18,239 bases of DNA from JALHRI01 sp044351685 (GCA_044351685.1 JBILFK010000018.1:1-18239), one strand, 5' to 3'; counted from the first letter of the stretch, positions 6,986-14,628 are shown. Numbers and translations: made by a program. Notes: a model not told the origin generated them from the letters alone.

Positions 6986-8307
6986 TTCGCCTGAGTAATA
7001 CGCTTTCGCGCAGCGTTGAACCACTACACCCTATCGACCCTGCGCATGTAAAAATTTATGTATGTGGCCCCACTGTGTATGCGCGCCCGCATATTGGCAA
7101 TGCGCGCAGCGCCGTGGTGTATGACCAGTTGGTGCGCTTGCTGCGGCATGATTTTCCGCGCGTGACCTATGTGCGCAATATTACCGATGTCGATGATAAA
7201 ATTAACGCCGCCGCCACCGAGCGCGGCATGACCATTCAGGAGCTAACTGAGGAAGTGATCGCGCAATTTCACGACGATATGGGGGCGTTGAATGTGCTGC
7301 GCCCAGATGTAGAGCCGCGCGCAACGCAGCATATTGCTGGCATGATCGCGATGATCGAACAATTGATTGCTCAGGGGCATGCCTATGTGGCCGAAGGCCA
7401 TGTGCTTTTTGCAGTGGCGACAGACCCGAATTACGGCAAACTTTCCGGCCGCACACGCGATGATATGATCGCGGGCGCGCGGGTGGAAATTGCGCCTTAC
7501 AAAAAAGACCCTGCCGATTTTGTGCTGTGGAAACCCGCCAGCGAAAAAGACGATGCCTCGAGCAAATTTGCAAGCCCGTGGGGCGTGGGGCGGCCGGGCT
7601 GGCACATTGAATGCAGTGTTATGGCAACCACGCATTTGGGGAATGATTTTGACATTCACGGTGGTGGTGCTGATTTGATGTTCCCGCACCATGAAAACGA
7701 AATTGCGCAGGCACGCTGCGCGCATGCGCACAGCCACTATGCGCATCTGTGGGTGCATAATGGTTTTCTCACGGTGAATGGCGAAAAAATGAGTAAGTCG
7801 CTGGGGAATTTCATCACCGTGAAAGATCTGCTGGATAAAGGCGTGAAGGGCGAGGTGATTCGCTTTGCGCTGCTTTCGACGCGCTACAATGAACCGCTCG
7901 ATTGGAGCGAGAAATTGCTAAGCGATGCGCAGAAGGTGATGGATAAATTGTATCGGAAAATTCCGGAACCCGGCGTTGAGGGTGCAGTGAATAACGAGTT
8001 TTTAGAGGCGCTGCGCGATAATGTGAACACGCCCAAAGCCATTGCCATATTGCAAACAATCGAGGATGCAGCAGAGCTGCAGGCAAGCGCAGCACTGCTA
8101 GGATTGTTGCAGCAATCACCGCAACACTGGTTTCAGGGTGCAGGCGAAGATATGGCATGGGTGGAAGAAAAAATTGCTGCACGCAATGCTGCAAAAAAAG
8201 CCCGCGATTTTGCCACCAGCGATGCCATACGCGATGCGCTAAAAGCGCAGGGAATTTTGCTGGAAGATACGCCGCAAGGCACCACATGGCGAAGGGTAGC
8301 GGGATGA
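6982..8307 (+). CDS. cysS: Cysteinyl-tRNA synthetase
   Basis: This class I synthetase charges tRNA-Cys. The 441 residues contain the HIGH motif (PHIGNAR, about 36-42) and KMSKS (269-273). The active-site zinc ligands correspond to Cys28, Cys211, His236 and Glu240, which gives this enzyme its cysteine selectivity. The C-terminal DALR-type helical domain ends with FATSDAIRDALKAQGILLEDTPQGTTWRR, the usual family ending. The start overlaps the gltX stop and the stop overlaps the next start, each by ATGA, so translation is probably coupled. Confidence 0.97.
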   Translation: MIRLSNTLSRSVEPLHPIDPAHVKIYVCGPTVYARPHIGNARSAVVYDQLVRLLRHDFPRVTYVRNITDVDDKINAAATERGMTIQELTEEVIAQFHDDMGALNVLRPDVEPRATQHIAGMIAMIEQLIAQGHAYVAEGHVLFAVATDPNYGKLSGRTRDDMIAGARVEIAPYKKDPADFVLWKPASEKDDASSKFASPWGVGRPGWHIECSVMATTHLGNDFDIHGGGADLMFPHHENEIAQARCAHAHSHYAHLWVHNGFLTVNGEKMSKSLGNFITVKDLLDKGVKGEVIRFALLSTRYNEPLDWSEKLLSDAQKVMDKLYRKIPEPGVEGAVNNEFLEALRDNVNTPKAIAILQTIEDAAELQASAALLGLLQQSPQHWFQGAGEDMAWVEEKIAARNAAKKARDFATSDAIRDALKAQGILLEDTPQGTTWRRVAG

Positions 8308-8786
8308 TGGATTTGTTTGAGCATATTGTGCTTGCCGGAGGCATTGGCTTGGTTGGGGCCATGATGTGCGTATTTATTTTTCACGAAGTGCTTGGGCATG
8401 TGTGGATTGCGTTATTGAAGCTGGAAGGCAGGCCAAGACTGCAAATTTTTATTACCATGCTGGCATGTTTTTTTAGCCATACGTTGTGCATCTGGCTGTT
8501 TGCCGGCATTTATTACATGATGGAAAACTGGCTGCATTTAGGCGCGCTGCACGGTGTGCATGCACAGAGTCTTATTGGGTATGCGCATTTTTCTTCGGCC
8601 ACGTACTCTTCGCTTGGATTTGGCGATTTATACCCCACAGGGCCACTGCAAATGATTGCCAGCATCGAGGTGATTTTAGGGCTGATGCTGATTGGCTGGT
8701 CGGTGGCGTTTACCTATCTGGTCACCGATAAATATCTGGTGCATAAACGTAACCGCCATCAATCGCAGAAAAAGGATAGCGTATGA
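8304..8786 (+). CDS. Potassium-channel-like membrane protein (ion channel pore domain)
   Basis: This 160-residue inner-membrane protein has hydrophobic segments at about 8-38 and 47-73, a pore loop and a last helix at about 116-140. The pore loop FSSATYSSLGFGDLYPTG (97-113, last residue outside) matches the K+ channel selectivity-filter region, with SLGFGD replacing the canonical TVGYGD. The tail is short and basic (HKRNRHQSQKK), with no RCK or cyclic-nucleotide domain. The start is the ATG overlapping the cysS stop, with GAAGGG 7 bases before it. A longer frame reaching back into cysS is not credible. Conduction and ion specificity cannot be judged from sequence. Confidence 0.75.
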   Translation: MMDLFEHIVLAGGIGLVGAMMCVFIFHEVLGHVWIALLKLEGRPRLQIFITMLACFFSHTLCIWLFAGIYYMMENWLHLGALHGVHAQSLIGYAHFSSATYSSLGFGDLYPTGPLQMIASIEVILGLMLIGWSVAFTYLVTDKYLVHKRNRHQSQKKDSV

Positions 8787-9385
8787 ATACCGAATCGCCG
8801 ACCACATCGCCCAATCTGCGCGCCGGGTTTGGCGCACGCTGCATGGCGGTGACCATTGATGGCGTGATTGTGTTGCCGCTGACATGGGCGACCGAATATT
8901 TACAAAATGCTGCGCTGCAGCAAGCGCTGACCTTTATCATTCTGGCTGCGTATTATATCGGGTTTTTGGGTTCACGTTGGCAAGCCACACCCGGCATGCG
9001 GCTATTTAAATTGGAAATGCGCATGGCCGATTTGCGCCCGGTAACACATGGGCGTGCTGCGCAGTGGATAGGCACGAGTGTGCTACTGATGTTGCTTTGC
9101 TTTGCGCCGCTTGCCTATGTGTTTTGGCTGATTTTTAGCGTGATGCCTTTAGCCGAACTGCAAACCGCCATGCAAAGCGGCACCGACCCTGCGGCACTGA
9201 TCGGTATGATTCCCGAACGCCTTGGCATGAGTGCCGAAGCGTTTGAACGCACGCGCATTTACGGCGTGCTTAGCACGCTGTTTCTGCTGGGCTTCTGGTG
9301 CATCAGCACCATTGTGATGAAGCAGCAGCGCGGCCTGCATAATTTGCTGGCCAGTACCTTGATTATCAAGGTGGCACGCCCATGA
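8783..9385 (+). CDS. RDD-family membrane protein
   Basis: This 200-residue protein starts with a short polar tail, followed by AGFGARCMAVTIDGVIV. This gives the Arg...Asp pattern of RDD proteins (Arg19, Asp26). Helices lie at about 23-40 and 47-64, then the basic-aromatic loop GSRWQATPGMRLFKLEMR typical of the family (TPGM--- K). Two more helices follow at about 98-121 and 162-178. RDD proteins are inner-membrane proteins, mostly of unknown function; some have been linked to sodium or solute transport. It overlaps both neighbours by 4 bases. Confidence 0.8.
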   Translation: MNTESPTTSPNLRAGFGARCMAVTIDGVIVLPLTWATEYLQNAALQQALTFIILAAYYIGFLGSRWQATPGMRLFKLEMRMADLRPVTHGRAAQWIGTSVLLMLLCFAPLAYVFWLIFSVMPLAELQTAMQSGTDPAALIGMIPERLGMSAEAFERTRIYGVLSTLFLLGFWCISTIVMKQQRGLHNLLASTLIIKVARP

Positions 9386-10965
9386 GCAACCGCGTTTACC
9401 TCTATGATTCCACCTTGCGCGATGGCGCGCAGGCACGCGGCATTGATTTTACGGTGGCCGATAAACTGGCGATTGCGCAAGGCTTACGGGAATTTGGCAT
9501 TGATTATGTTGAAGGCGGCTGGCCGGGCGCCAACCCCACGGATGATGCGTTTTTTGAAGCCGCCAAAGCGCAACCCAAATTAAAACTTACCGCCTTTGGC
9601 ATGACGCGCAGGGCAGGGCGCAGCGCCGCCAACGACCCCGGACTGCAAGATGTGTTGAATGCGCAAACGCCAAGCGTGTGCCTGGTGGGCAAAGCGTGGG
9701 ATTGGCAGGTGGAAGCGGCACTGAAAATTTCGAAAAAAGAAAATATCCGCATGGTCGAAGAATCGATTGCCCATGCCAAAGCCAAAGGCCGCGAAGTGGC
9801 GTTTGACGCGGAACATTTCTTTGATGGCTTCAAAGCCAACCCCGACTATGCACTGGAAGTGGCAAAAGCCGCGCACAATGCGGGCGCGCGCTGGGTAGTG
9901 CTGTGCGATACCAATGGCGGCAGTTTGCCTTCCGAGGTGAAGGCGATTGTGCAACACATGGTGCAGCATATTCCGGGCACGCATTTGGGCATTCACTGCC
10001 ATAACGATACCGAGCAGGCGGTGGCCTGTTCACTGGCCGCCGTGGAAGCCGGCGTGCGGCAGGTGCAAGGTACCATTAACGGGATTGGCGAACGCTGCGG
10101 CAATGCCAATTTAATTGCGATGATTCCTACACTCATGCTGAAAATGGGTATGAAAACTGGCGTAAGCGAAGCGAAACTGAAACAGCTTACCGCGCTTTCG
10201 CGCATGGTCGATGATAGGCTAAGCCGCAACGCCAACCAGCACGCAGCCTATGTTGGGGCGGCAGCGTTCGCGCATAAAGGCGGCCTGCATGTAAGCGCCA
10301 TGAACAAGGATTCGCGCTCTTACGAACATATTAACCCCGATATCGTGGGCAATCGCCGCCTGATTCTGGTTTCCGATAAAGCTGGGCGGGCGAATATTGT
10401 GAACCGTTTGCAGCAAATGGGCATTGCGGTTGACGCCGATGATGTGCGCATTGGCGATTTGGTGAAAGCCGTGAAAGAACGCGAAGCGCTGGGCTATGCC
10501 TACGAAGATGCCGAGGCAAGCTTTGAACTTTTGGCGCGCCGCATGCTCGATGCCGTGCCGGAATTTTACCAGCTACAAAGTTTCCGCGTGCTCGATGAGC
10601 GCCGCGTGAATGCCAAGGGTAAACGCGTCACCATGTCGGAAGCCACCGTGAAGCTGCTGGTGAAAGACCAGTTGCTGATGACGGTTGCCGAAGGGAACGG
10701 CCCGGTGAATGCGCTAGATGCGGCGATTCGTAAGGCCATGCTGCCGCACTACCCGCAGCTTTCGCGCATGCATTTAAGTGATTATAAGGTGCGTATTTTA
10801 ACGCCGAATGATGCCACCGCCGCGCTTACCCGCGTGATGATCGAAAGCCGCGACGATAAAGGCAAAAGCTGGACAACGCTGGGCGTTAGCCACAACGTGA
10901 TCGATGCTTCGTATAACGCATTGTTCGATGCGATTACGTTTTTTCTGATGGGGAATAAGAAGTAA
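9382..10965 (+). CDS. cimA: (R)-citramalate synthase
   Basis: This enzyme condenses pyruvate with acetyl-CoA to (R)-citramalate, giving 2-oxobutyrate for isoleucine without threonine deaminase. The 527 residues begin with the DRE-TIM motif DSTLRDGAQ (9-17, with Arg13-Asp14). HCHND (205-209), GIGERCGNAN (234-243) and a C-terminal LeuA-type regulatory domain (about 390-527) follow. Length and the domain set fit the CimA branch better than LeuA or NifV. Homocitrate or 2-isopropylmalate synthase is the main alternative. It is the last gene of the overlapping chain, and its stop abuts the convergent gene at 10966 with no terminator hairpin between them. Confidence 0.9.
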   Translation: MSNRVYLYDSTLRDGAQARGIDFTVADKLAIAQGLREFGIDYVEGGWPGANPTDDAFFEAAKAQPKLKLTAFGMTRRAGRSAANDPGLQDVLNAQTPSVCLVGKAWDWQVEAALKISKKENIRMVEESIAHAKAKGREVAFDAEHFFDGFKANPDYALEVAKAAHNAGARWVVLCDTNGGSLPSEVKAIVQHMVQHIPGTHLGIHCHNDTEQAVACSLAAVEAGVRQVQGTINGIGERCGNANLIAMIPTLMLKMGMKTGVSEAKLKQLTALSRMVDDRLSRNANQHAAYVGAAAFAHKGGLHVSAMNKDSRSYEHINPDIVGNRRLILVSDKAGRANIVNRLQQMGIAVDADDVRIGDLVKAVKEREALGYAYEDAEASFELLARRMLDAVPEFYQLQSFRVLDERRVNAKGKRVTMSEATVKLLVKDQLLMTVAEGNGPVNALDAAIRKAMLPHYPQLSRMHLSDYKVRILTPNDATAALTRVMIESRDDKGKSWTTLGVSHNVIDASYNALFDAITFFLMGNKK

Positions 10966-11370
10966 TTAACGGGGAATACGAAGGCTGACACCTTCTTCGT
11001 TTACTTTCACTCTTCCCGGCCCCAAAGGTGTATTTAGAGTGCCAGTAATGCCTTCGTCGCTTACTGAAAATCCACGCCCCAAATCCACGGAAAGATTATT
11101 ACCTGAATTACCTGAGTTTGGTAGCGTAGGCGTAAAACGATCGCGGGGAGCATATGGTTGAAACTCCTCACTCGGACTTGGTGGGCCGTAGGGTTGTTGA
11201 GGTGGTCTTAGAGAAGGGCTTATTGCTCCTAATTCATATGGTATGTTTGGTAATGATAGATTTACCTGCCAATCTGGCGGTGGCTGCTGTGCCAAACGAA
11301 TTGCCGGATTGGTTGGCTCCGCCGGAGGCGCTGGCGCTGGGGTTTCTTGTTTAGGTTCGCCTTCGGCCAC
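10966..11370 (-). CDS. Proline-rich protein of unknown function
   Basis: I do not recognise this 134-residue protein. I chose the GTG at 11370-11368 because AAGAAGGA lies 7 bases before it. A TTG 36 bases further upstream is possible but has no better support. Residues 1-95 are Pro/Gln/Ser-rich and disordered (for example PAPAPPAEP, RPPQQPYGPPSPS). The last 35 residues form a more regular block, LGRGFSVSDEGITGTLNTPLGPGRVKVNEEG (cut across repeats SDEG/NEEG), suggesting paired beta-strands. There is no signal peptide or membrane helix. The strand choice rests on the ribosome-binding site and on the low-complexity but coherent composition. A 66-codon frame on the plus strand is a shadow. Confidence 0.55.
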   Translation of the reverse strand: MAEGEPKQETPAPAPPAEPTNPAIRLAQQPPPDWQVNLSLPNIPYELGAISPSLRPPQQPYGPPSPSEEFQPYAPRDRFTPTLPNSGNSGNNLSVDLGRGFSVSDEGITGTLNTPLGPGRVKVNEEGVSLRIPR

Positions 11371-11449
11371 GGGTTTTTCCTTCTTTAAACATACAGGGTA
11401 GGGCAAGAGGGTTAAAAAACGTTTAATGCCCCACGCAAACTAGGTATAG

Positions 11450-12175
11450 ATGAGCGCTATGAAAAGCATGAACATGATTCTTGTGCGCCCGCAAATGGGC
11501 GAAAATATCGGTGCTGCCGCGCGCGTGATGGCGAATTTTGGGCTGGCGCAAATGCGCCTGGTGGCCCCGCGCGATGGTTGGCCGAATGTGAAAGCCTCGG
11601 ATATGGCGGGCAAGGCGCTCTATATTCTGGATGATGCGACACTGCATAGCGACGTTGCTGCCGCAGTGGCCCCCTGCCAGTTTGTGCTGGCCACTACCTC
11701 GCGCGAGAGGGCGATGAACCTGCCAGTGCTTACCCCGCGCGAAGCGATGGCTGAGGCTGTAGCGCGCATAAGGCAGGGGCAACAGGTGGGCATTTTGTTT
11801 GGCCCCGAGCGCACCGGGCTTGAGAATGAAGAATTAGCGTTGGCCAATGCGGTGGTGACGATTCCGGTTTCCGAGAGCTACCCATCGCTGAATTTGGCGC
11901 AGGCGGTGGCGGTGCTGGCCTATGAGTGGGGAGTGCAGAGCGCTGAAAGGATAGCCAGCGCGCCCAGCAATGCGATAGATGTGCCCGCCCCCAAAGCCGA
12001 GCTGGAGGGCTTATTTGGCCAGCTTGAGGCAGCACTGGATGCGGTGGATTTCTGGCGGGTGCCTGAAAAGAAGGAAGCCATGTGGCGCAATATACGTGCG
12101 GGGCTGAACCGTGCGGAGTTATCGTCGCAGGAAGTGGCGACATGGCGGGGCATTCTTCGCGCCTTACTAAGGTAA
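11450..12175 (+). CDS. trmJ: tRNA/rRNA 2'-O-methyltransferase of the TrmJ family
   Basis: This SPOUT-class methyltransferase uses S-adenosylmethionine. Characterised TrmJ enzymes methylate the ribose of nucleotide 32 in tRNA anticodon loops. The 241 residues show LVRPQMGENIGAAARVMANF (11-30), GILFGPERTGL (114-124) and VSESYPSLNLAQAVAVLAYE (140-159), the three knot motifs of the family. The C-terminal helical part (about 180-241) matches the TrmJ extension. AGG lies 6 bases before the ATG, and an internal ATG at 11459 is an alternative. It diverges from the proline-rich gene across 79 bases and ends inside a strong hairpin. Confidence 0.85.
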   Translation: MSAMKSMNMILVRPQMGENIGAAARVMANFGLAQMRLVAPRDGWPNVKASDMAGKALYILDDATLHSDVAAAVAPCQFVLATTSRERAMNLPVLTPREAMAEAVARIRQGQQVGILFGPERTGLENEELALANAVVTIPVSESYPSLNLAQAVAVLAYEWGVQSAERIASAPSNAIDVPAPKAELEGLFGQLEAALDAVDFWRVPEKKEAMWRNIRAGLNRAELSSQEVATWRGILRALLR

Positions 12176-12183
12176 GGCGCGAA
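12156..12183 (+). terminator. Hairpin over the trmJ stop codon
   Basis: TTCGCGCCTTAC pairs perfectly with GTAAGGCGCGAA around a TAAG loop, a 12-base-pair stem that includes the trmJ stop codon. The tail (AATATTTATTG) is A/T-rich but not a clean T-run, so it may work as an intrinsic terminator or as a 3'-end stabiliser. Confidence 0.55.
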
Positions 12184-12216
12184 AATATTTATTGTGCTGC
12201 GGCCGAGCACATGCTG

Positions 12217-12280
12217 TGCTGGCCTTCGCGCAGCTTCGCTGGCTTCAAGGCTGACTCGGTTCTGCTGAACCTCGAATAAC
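12217..12280 (+). repeat. Dispersed intergenic repeat, copy A
   Basis: This resembles the segment at 16939-16998 in the same orientation. They share TGCTGGCCTTCGC exactly at one end, GGCTGrCTCGG in the middle and CCTCGmATAAC at the other end, with indels between. Minus-strand translations of the two copies also resemble each other, with an Arg-Arg-Pro-Ala core. It lies between trmJ and the unknown five-gene cluster. Confidence 0.5.
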
Positions 12281-12370
12281 CAAGTTCTTCTGTGATACGA
12301 CGGCAGTAGCCGGAGCAAACCTATCAACATTTGTCACAAAACATTCATCAATGCTGCGCGTAGAACACTT

Positions 12371-12376
12371 TATAAT
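12371..12376 (+). promoter_or_regulatory. Consensus -10 box next to a start codon
   Basis: A perfect TATAAT ends 8 bases before the ATG at 12385. No Shine-Dalgarno sequence lies between, and no -35 box is found at 16-18 bases. Transcription would begin at or just before the ATG, suggesting a leaderless mRNA for the first gene of the unknown cluster. Confidence 0.45.
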
Positions 12377-12384
12377 GCGCGGGT

Positions 12385-12984
12385 ATGGCAATGACACCAG
12401 AGCAGCCAAAAGAAGAAGTAAAACCGAAGCCAGCGCCGGCGGAACAAGCCAGTGCGCCTGCGGCACCGTCACCTGCACCTGCGCCGACAGAAAAATGGCT
12501 GCGCCCCTTCCAGAAACTACAGGCCTTTGCAGAAGGAACGATTAGCGAAGCGCTGAATGGGCTTTCGAACTTTGGCAGAATTGGCTCGATGCTGGGATTG
12601 GTCGGCGGGATAACGCTTGCGATAATGGGTGCGGCTGGCTTTACCCCCACGCTGCTTGCCTATGCGATTGGTGGCTGGGCCATAGGCCTGCTGGGTGGTG
12701 CGGTGATTGGTGCTACCGTGGGTGCCGCAACGGGCGGTGCCAAACATGTGGCGCTGGCCGAACGCCGCGAGAAATATGCCGATGAAATTACCGATTCGCA
12801 CAATGCGCATGCGCGGCAGAATTTGAATCAGGGATCACGTTATGTACGTGCCGCTTGGAACCGCGATGTTGAAAACCACCAGGTTTCAACCGTCGACCGT
12901 TTTCAGGCCTATGTCGACCGCACCGAAGATAGCTGGGCGAACCGTGTTACTGAATCGCGCGGCAATAATTCGCTGGGATATTAA
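12385..12984 (+). CDS. Glycine-zipper membrane protein of unknown function (cluster gene 1)
   Basis: I do not recognise this 199-residue protein. The order is a charged Pro/Ala-rich disordered N-terminus (1-36), an amphipathic stretch WLRPFQKLQAFAEGTISEAL (38-57), then two hydrophobic helices (about 66-85 and 88-118). The second is full of G-x3-G spacing (GGWAIGLLGGAVIGATVGAATGG, residues 96-118, quoted in part by pattern). A charged, helical, Asn/Arg-rich C-terminus of about 80 residues follows. There is no signal peptide. Glycine zippers often mediate tight packing of membrane helices in oligomers. It is the first of five such genes in one direction. A hairpin and a possible new promoter separate it from gene 2, so it may be a separate transcription unit. 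Confidence 0.7.
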   Translation: MAMTPEQPKEEVKPKPAPAEQASAPAAPSPAPAPTEKWLRPFQKLQAFAEGTISEALNGLSNFGRIGSMLGLVGGITLAIMGAAGFTPTLLAYAIGGWAIGLLGGAVIGATVGAATGGAKHVALAERREKYADEITDSHNAHARQNLNQGSRYVRAAWNRDVENHQVSTVDRFQAYVDRTEDSWANRVTESRGNNSLGY

Positions 12985-12986
12985 TG

Positions 12987-13009
12987 CATTGTGGCATGCG
13001 GCCACAATG
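12987..13009 (+). terminator. Nine-base-pair hairpin after cluster gene 1
   Basis: CATTGTGGC and GCCACAATG form a perfect stem around a 5-base loop, two bases after the stop codon at 12982-12984. There is no T-run, so intrinsic termination is uncertain. It could also be an operator or an mRNA 3' end. Confidence 0.4.
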
Positions 13010-13046
13010 TCACACAACCTTCACACACAAGGCCCCCAAGCTTTAG

Positions 13047-13052
13047 TATAGT
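13047..13052 (+). promoter_or_regulatory. Possible -10 box for cluster gene 2
   Basis: TATAGT lies 26 bases before the ATG at 13079 and upstream of a clear AGGAG ribosome-binding site. No good -35 box is visible. If real, it would drive genes 2-5 separately from gene 1. Confidence 0.3.
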
Positions 13053-13078
13053 GCAAGGTAAGCAATAGGAGAACGCGT

Positions 13079-13702
13079 ATGTTCTGGAATAGAAAAAACG
13101 AAGTACCACACGATGCCATGCCCATTCACCATGATCGGCACAGTGCATTTTACACCACGGCAGGCAACGTGGCGGGTGAGGGCTTAAAAGGCACCGCGAA
13201 AGGTGCAGTGACAGGTTTAGGCGCAGGCGCGCTGCTTGGTGCAGCCTTGTTTGTAGGGTTAGCAATTTTATTGATGAACCCTGGGATAATTGTTGCAGGC
13301 ATTCAAGCTGTGGGTACGGCGGTAGGCGGTATTACCGGCTTAAGTGTTGGCGGTGGATTTGGAACTGGCCTTGTAGTGATTGGTGCAGGTATCGCAGGAG
13401 CCATGATTGGTGGTGTGAAAGGTCTGTTCACTGGCGGTATCATTGGCGGTTTATTCGGTGCTGGCCATGGGCTTTCAAAAGGCCGCGAGCAAGTGGCACA
13501 GGAACGCATGACGGCGCAAGCAGTTGATCAGCAACTGGGCGCTGCACAAATGCAAAGCCAAGCGATGTTGATGCAGGCGCAGGCAGCACGCTCGCCTTTC
13601 CCACCACAAGGTAGCGCAATGAATATGGCATCATCGAAAATTGATGCTTCGGGTGCAGAACACAGCAAACTGGCCGAGCAGCGCCAGCTGCAGATGGCGT
13701 AG
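13079..13702 (+). CDS. Glycine-zipper membrane protein of unknown function (cluster gene 2)
   Basis: I do not recognise this 207-residue protein. AGGAG lies 7 bases before the ATG. After a short polar N-terminus (1-28) comes a long glycine- and alanine-rich hydrophobic region (about 42-130) with many G-x3-G steps, enough for three or four helices. A basic turn (HGLSKGREQ) follows, then a Gln/Met-rich stretch (145-170) holding QQLGAAQMQ and a polar tail. The KGLFTGGIIGG part resembles VGGLFTGVGEAIG in cluster gene 4, and QQLGAAQMQ resembles QQLGTLQQMQMQ there. This suggests common ancestry or module sharing. There is no signal peptide and no cysteine. Confidence 0.72.
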   Translation: MFWNRKNEVPHDAMPIHHDRHSAFYTTAGNVAGEGLKGTAKGAVTGLGAGALLGAALFVGLAILLMNPGIIVAGIQAVGTAVGGITGLSVGGGFGTGLVVIGAGIAGAMIGGVKGLFTGGIIGGLFGAGHGLSKGREQVAQERMTAQAVDQQLGAAQMQSQAMLMQAQAARSPFPPQGSAMNMASSKIDASGAEHSKLAEQRQLQMA

Positions 13703-13711
13703 GGGGCTAGC

Positions 13712-14056
13712 ATGGCACTTTTTAAATCACAAAACGGCTTTTTAAAAGGCATCAACAAAATGGGCGAGGGTATCGGTAGAGGCTTCGCACATATGGGCAA
13801 CTTCTACGGCAAACACCCTATTATTAGCACAATGGTGGTTGGGCTTGGTGCGCTTGGGTTTGTTGCACACAAAGAGCGCCACAAAGTCGAAGAGCGCGAA
13901 CAGAATTATTATAGCAACGCCGTGCAACAGGTGAACGCGCAGCAATATGCTGCTGCTGCCGCCATGCAGGCTGCTGGCCCCGGCTCGCAGATCAATTGCA
14001 GCGGTGCATCGCTTGAAGGATTACTCGCCGAGCAACAGCAACGGGCAATGGGGTAG
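13712..14056 (+). CDS. Small single-helix membrane protein of unknown function (cluster gene 3)
   Basis: This 114-residue protein is not recognised. An amphipathic, glycine-rich N-terminus (FLKGINKMGEGIGRGF, 10-25) is followed by GKHP (33-36). One hydrophobic helix (about 37-52) comes next, then a highly charged stretch (HKERHKVEEREQ) and a Gln/Ala-rich tail (71-88) that begins VQQVNAQQ. The GKHP-helix-charged-Gln module recurs in cluster genes 4 and 5. It starts 9 bases after the preceding stop, with AGGGGG as ribosome-binding site, and ends 3 bases before gene 4, so genes 2-4 are surely co-transcribed. Basic residues lie on both sides of the helix, so topology is unclear. Confidence 0.72.
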   Translation: MALFKSQNGFLKGINKMGEGIGRGFAHMGNFYGKHPIISTMVVGLGALGFVAHKERHKVEEREQNYYSNAVQQVNAQQYAAAAAMQAAGPGSQINCSGASLEGLLAEQQQRAMG

Positions 14057-14059
14057 GGT

Positions 14060-14593
14060 ATGAGTAGTGGTTGGTCGAGATTTTGGGCGGGTGCTGCTGA
14101 CAAGGCAGAAGCAGGAGCAAAGCGTGTTGGCGGTGTACTTGGCTCTGCAGGCACTGCGGTTAAAGACGCGCATCTTTCAGGCACCTCTGCAAGCCATGAA
14201 GGTAAATTTGGTGCAATGATTACGCGTACTGCGACAAAGGCGGTTGGGGGAGTTTTACACGTTGGTGTAGTGATGCCATTGAGATTTGTTGGAGGCCTCT
14301 TCACGGGAGTTGGCGAAGCGATAGGTTTCAAGGGTTTTGGTTCTGCAAAAAAATCCAGCGAACTTGGCAAATTTTTCAGCAAACACTGGGGCAAAATGGC
14401 TGCTGGTGGCGCGGTGCTGGTTGGCGCTTCGATGCTGATGGGCGGGCAGGATAAAGAGCGCTACGATACTGCGTATAACGATACCATCAATCAACTGAAC
14501 ACGATGAATGCCGCTTCGCCGCAGATTATGGCAGGCGCAGGTAACGCCCAGCAACTGGGCACGCTGCAGCAAATGCAGATGCAGCGAGGGTAA
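14060..14593 (+). CDS. Glycine-rich membrane protein of unknown function (cluster gene 4)
   Basis: This 177-residue protein is not recognised. The N-terminal 60 residues are Ala/Gly/Lys-rich and amphipathic. A hydrophobic glycine-rich stretch (about 62-93) carries VGGLFTGVGEAIGF. Then SKHW (107-110) precedes a short helix (113-129) and QDKERYDTAYNDTINQ, closely parallel to cluster genes 3 and 5. The tail is Gln/Met-rich (QQLGTLQQMQMQ, 164-175). The TAG of gene 3 lies 3 bases upstream and its GGGTAGGG supplies the ribosome-binding site. It may be a fusion of a gene-2-like zipper with the gene-3-like module. That reading is inference. Confidence 0.72.
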   Translation: MSSGWSRFWAGAADKAEAGAKRVGGVLGSAGTAVKDAHLSGTSASHEGKFGAMITRTATKAVGGVLHVGVVMPLRFVGGLFTGVGEAIGFKGFGSAKKSSELGKFFSKHWGKMAAGGAVLVGASMLMGGQDKERYDTAYNDTINQLNTMNAASPQIMAGAGNAQQLGTLQQMQMQRG

Positions 14594-14604
14594 CATAAAC
14601 AACC

Positions 14605-14628
14605 ATGAACAATAAGAACAACATATGA
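14605..14628 (+). other. Seven-codon reading frame before cluster gene 5
   Basis: ATG AAC AAT AAG AAC AAC ATA TGA would encode MNNKNNI. Its stop overlaps the ATG of gene 5 (ATGA). Gene 5 has no good ribosome-binding site of its own, so termination-reinitiation from this frame is conceivable. It also has none itself, and chance is the likelier explanation. Confidence 0.2.

Noticed and set aside
8157..8303. Extension of the channel gene back into cysS
   Set aside because: The extra 49 residues are an out-of-frame reading of cysS, rich in Cys/Arg. The ATGA overlap at 8304 matches the rest of the chain.
11154..11354. A 66-codon plus-strand frame opposite the proline-rich gene
   Set aside because: No ribosome-binding site. 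The minus-strand frame is longer, has a good ribosome-binding site and abuts cimA exactly.
14605..14628. Asn-rich leader peptide controlling gene 5
   Set aside because: Only seven codons, no ribosome-binding site and no amino-acid pathway downstream. Kept as a low-confidence feature only because of the exact stop-start overlap.
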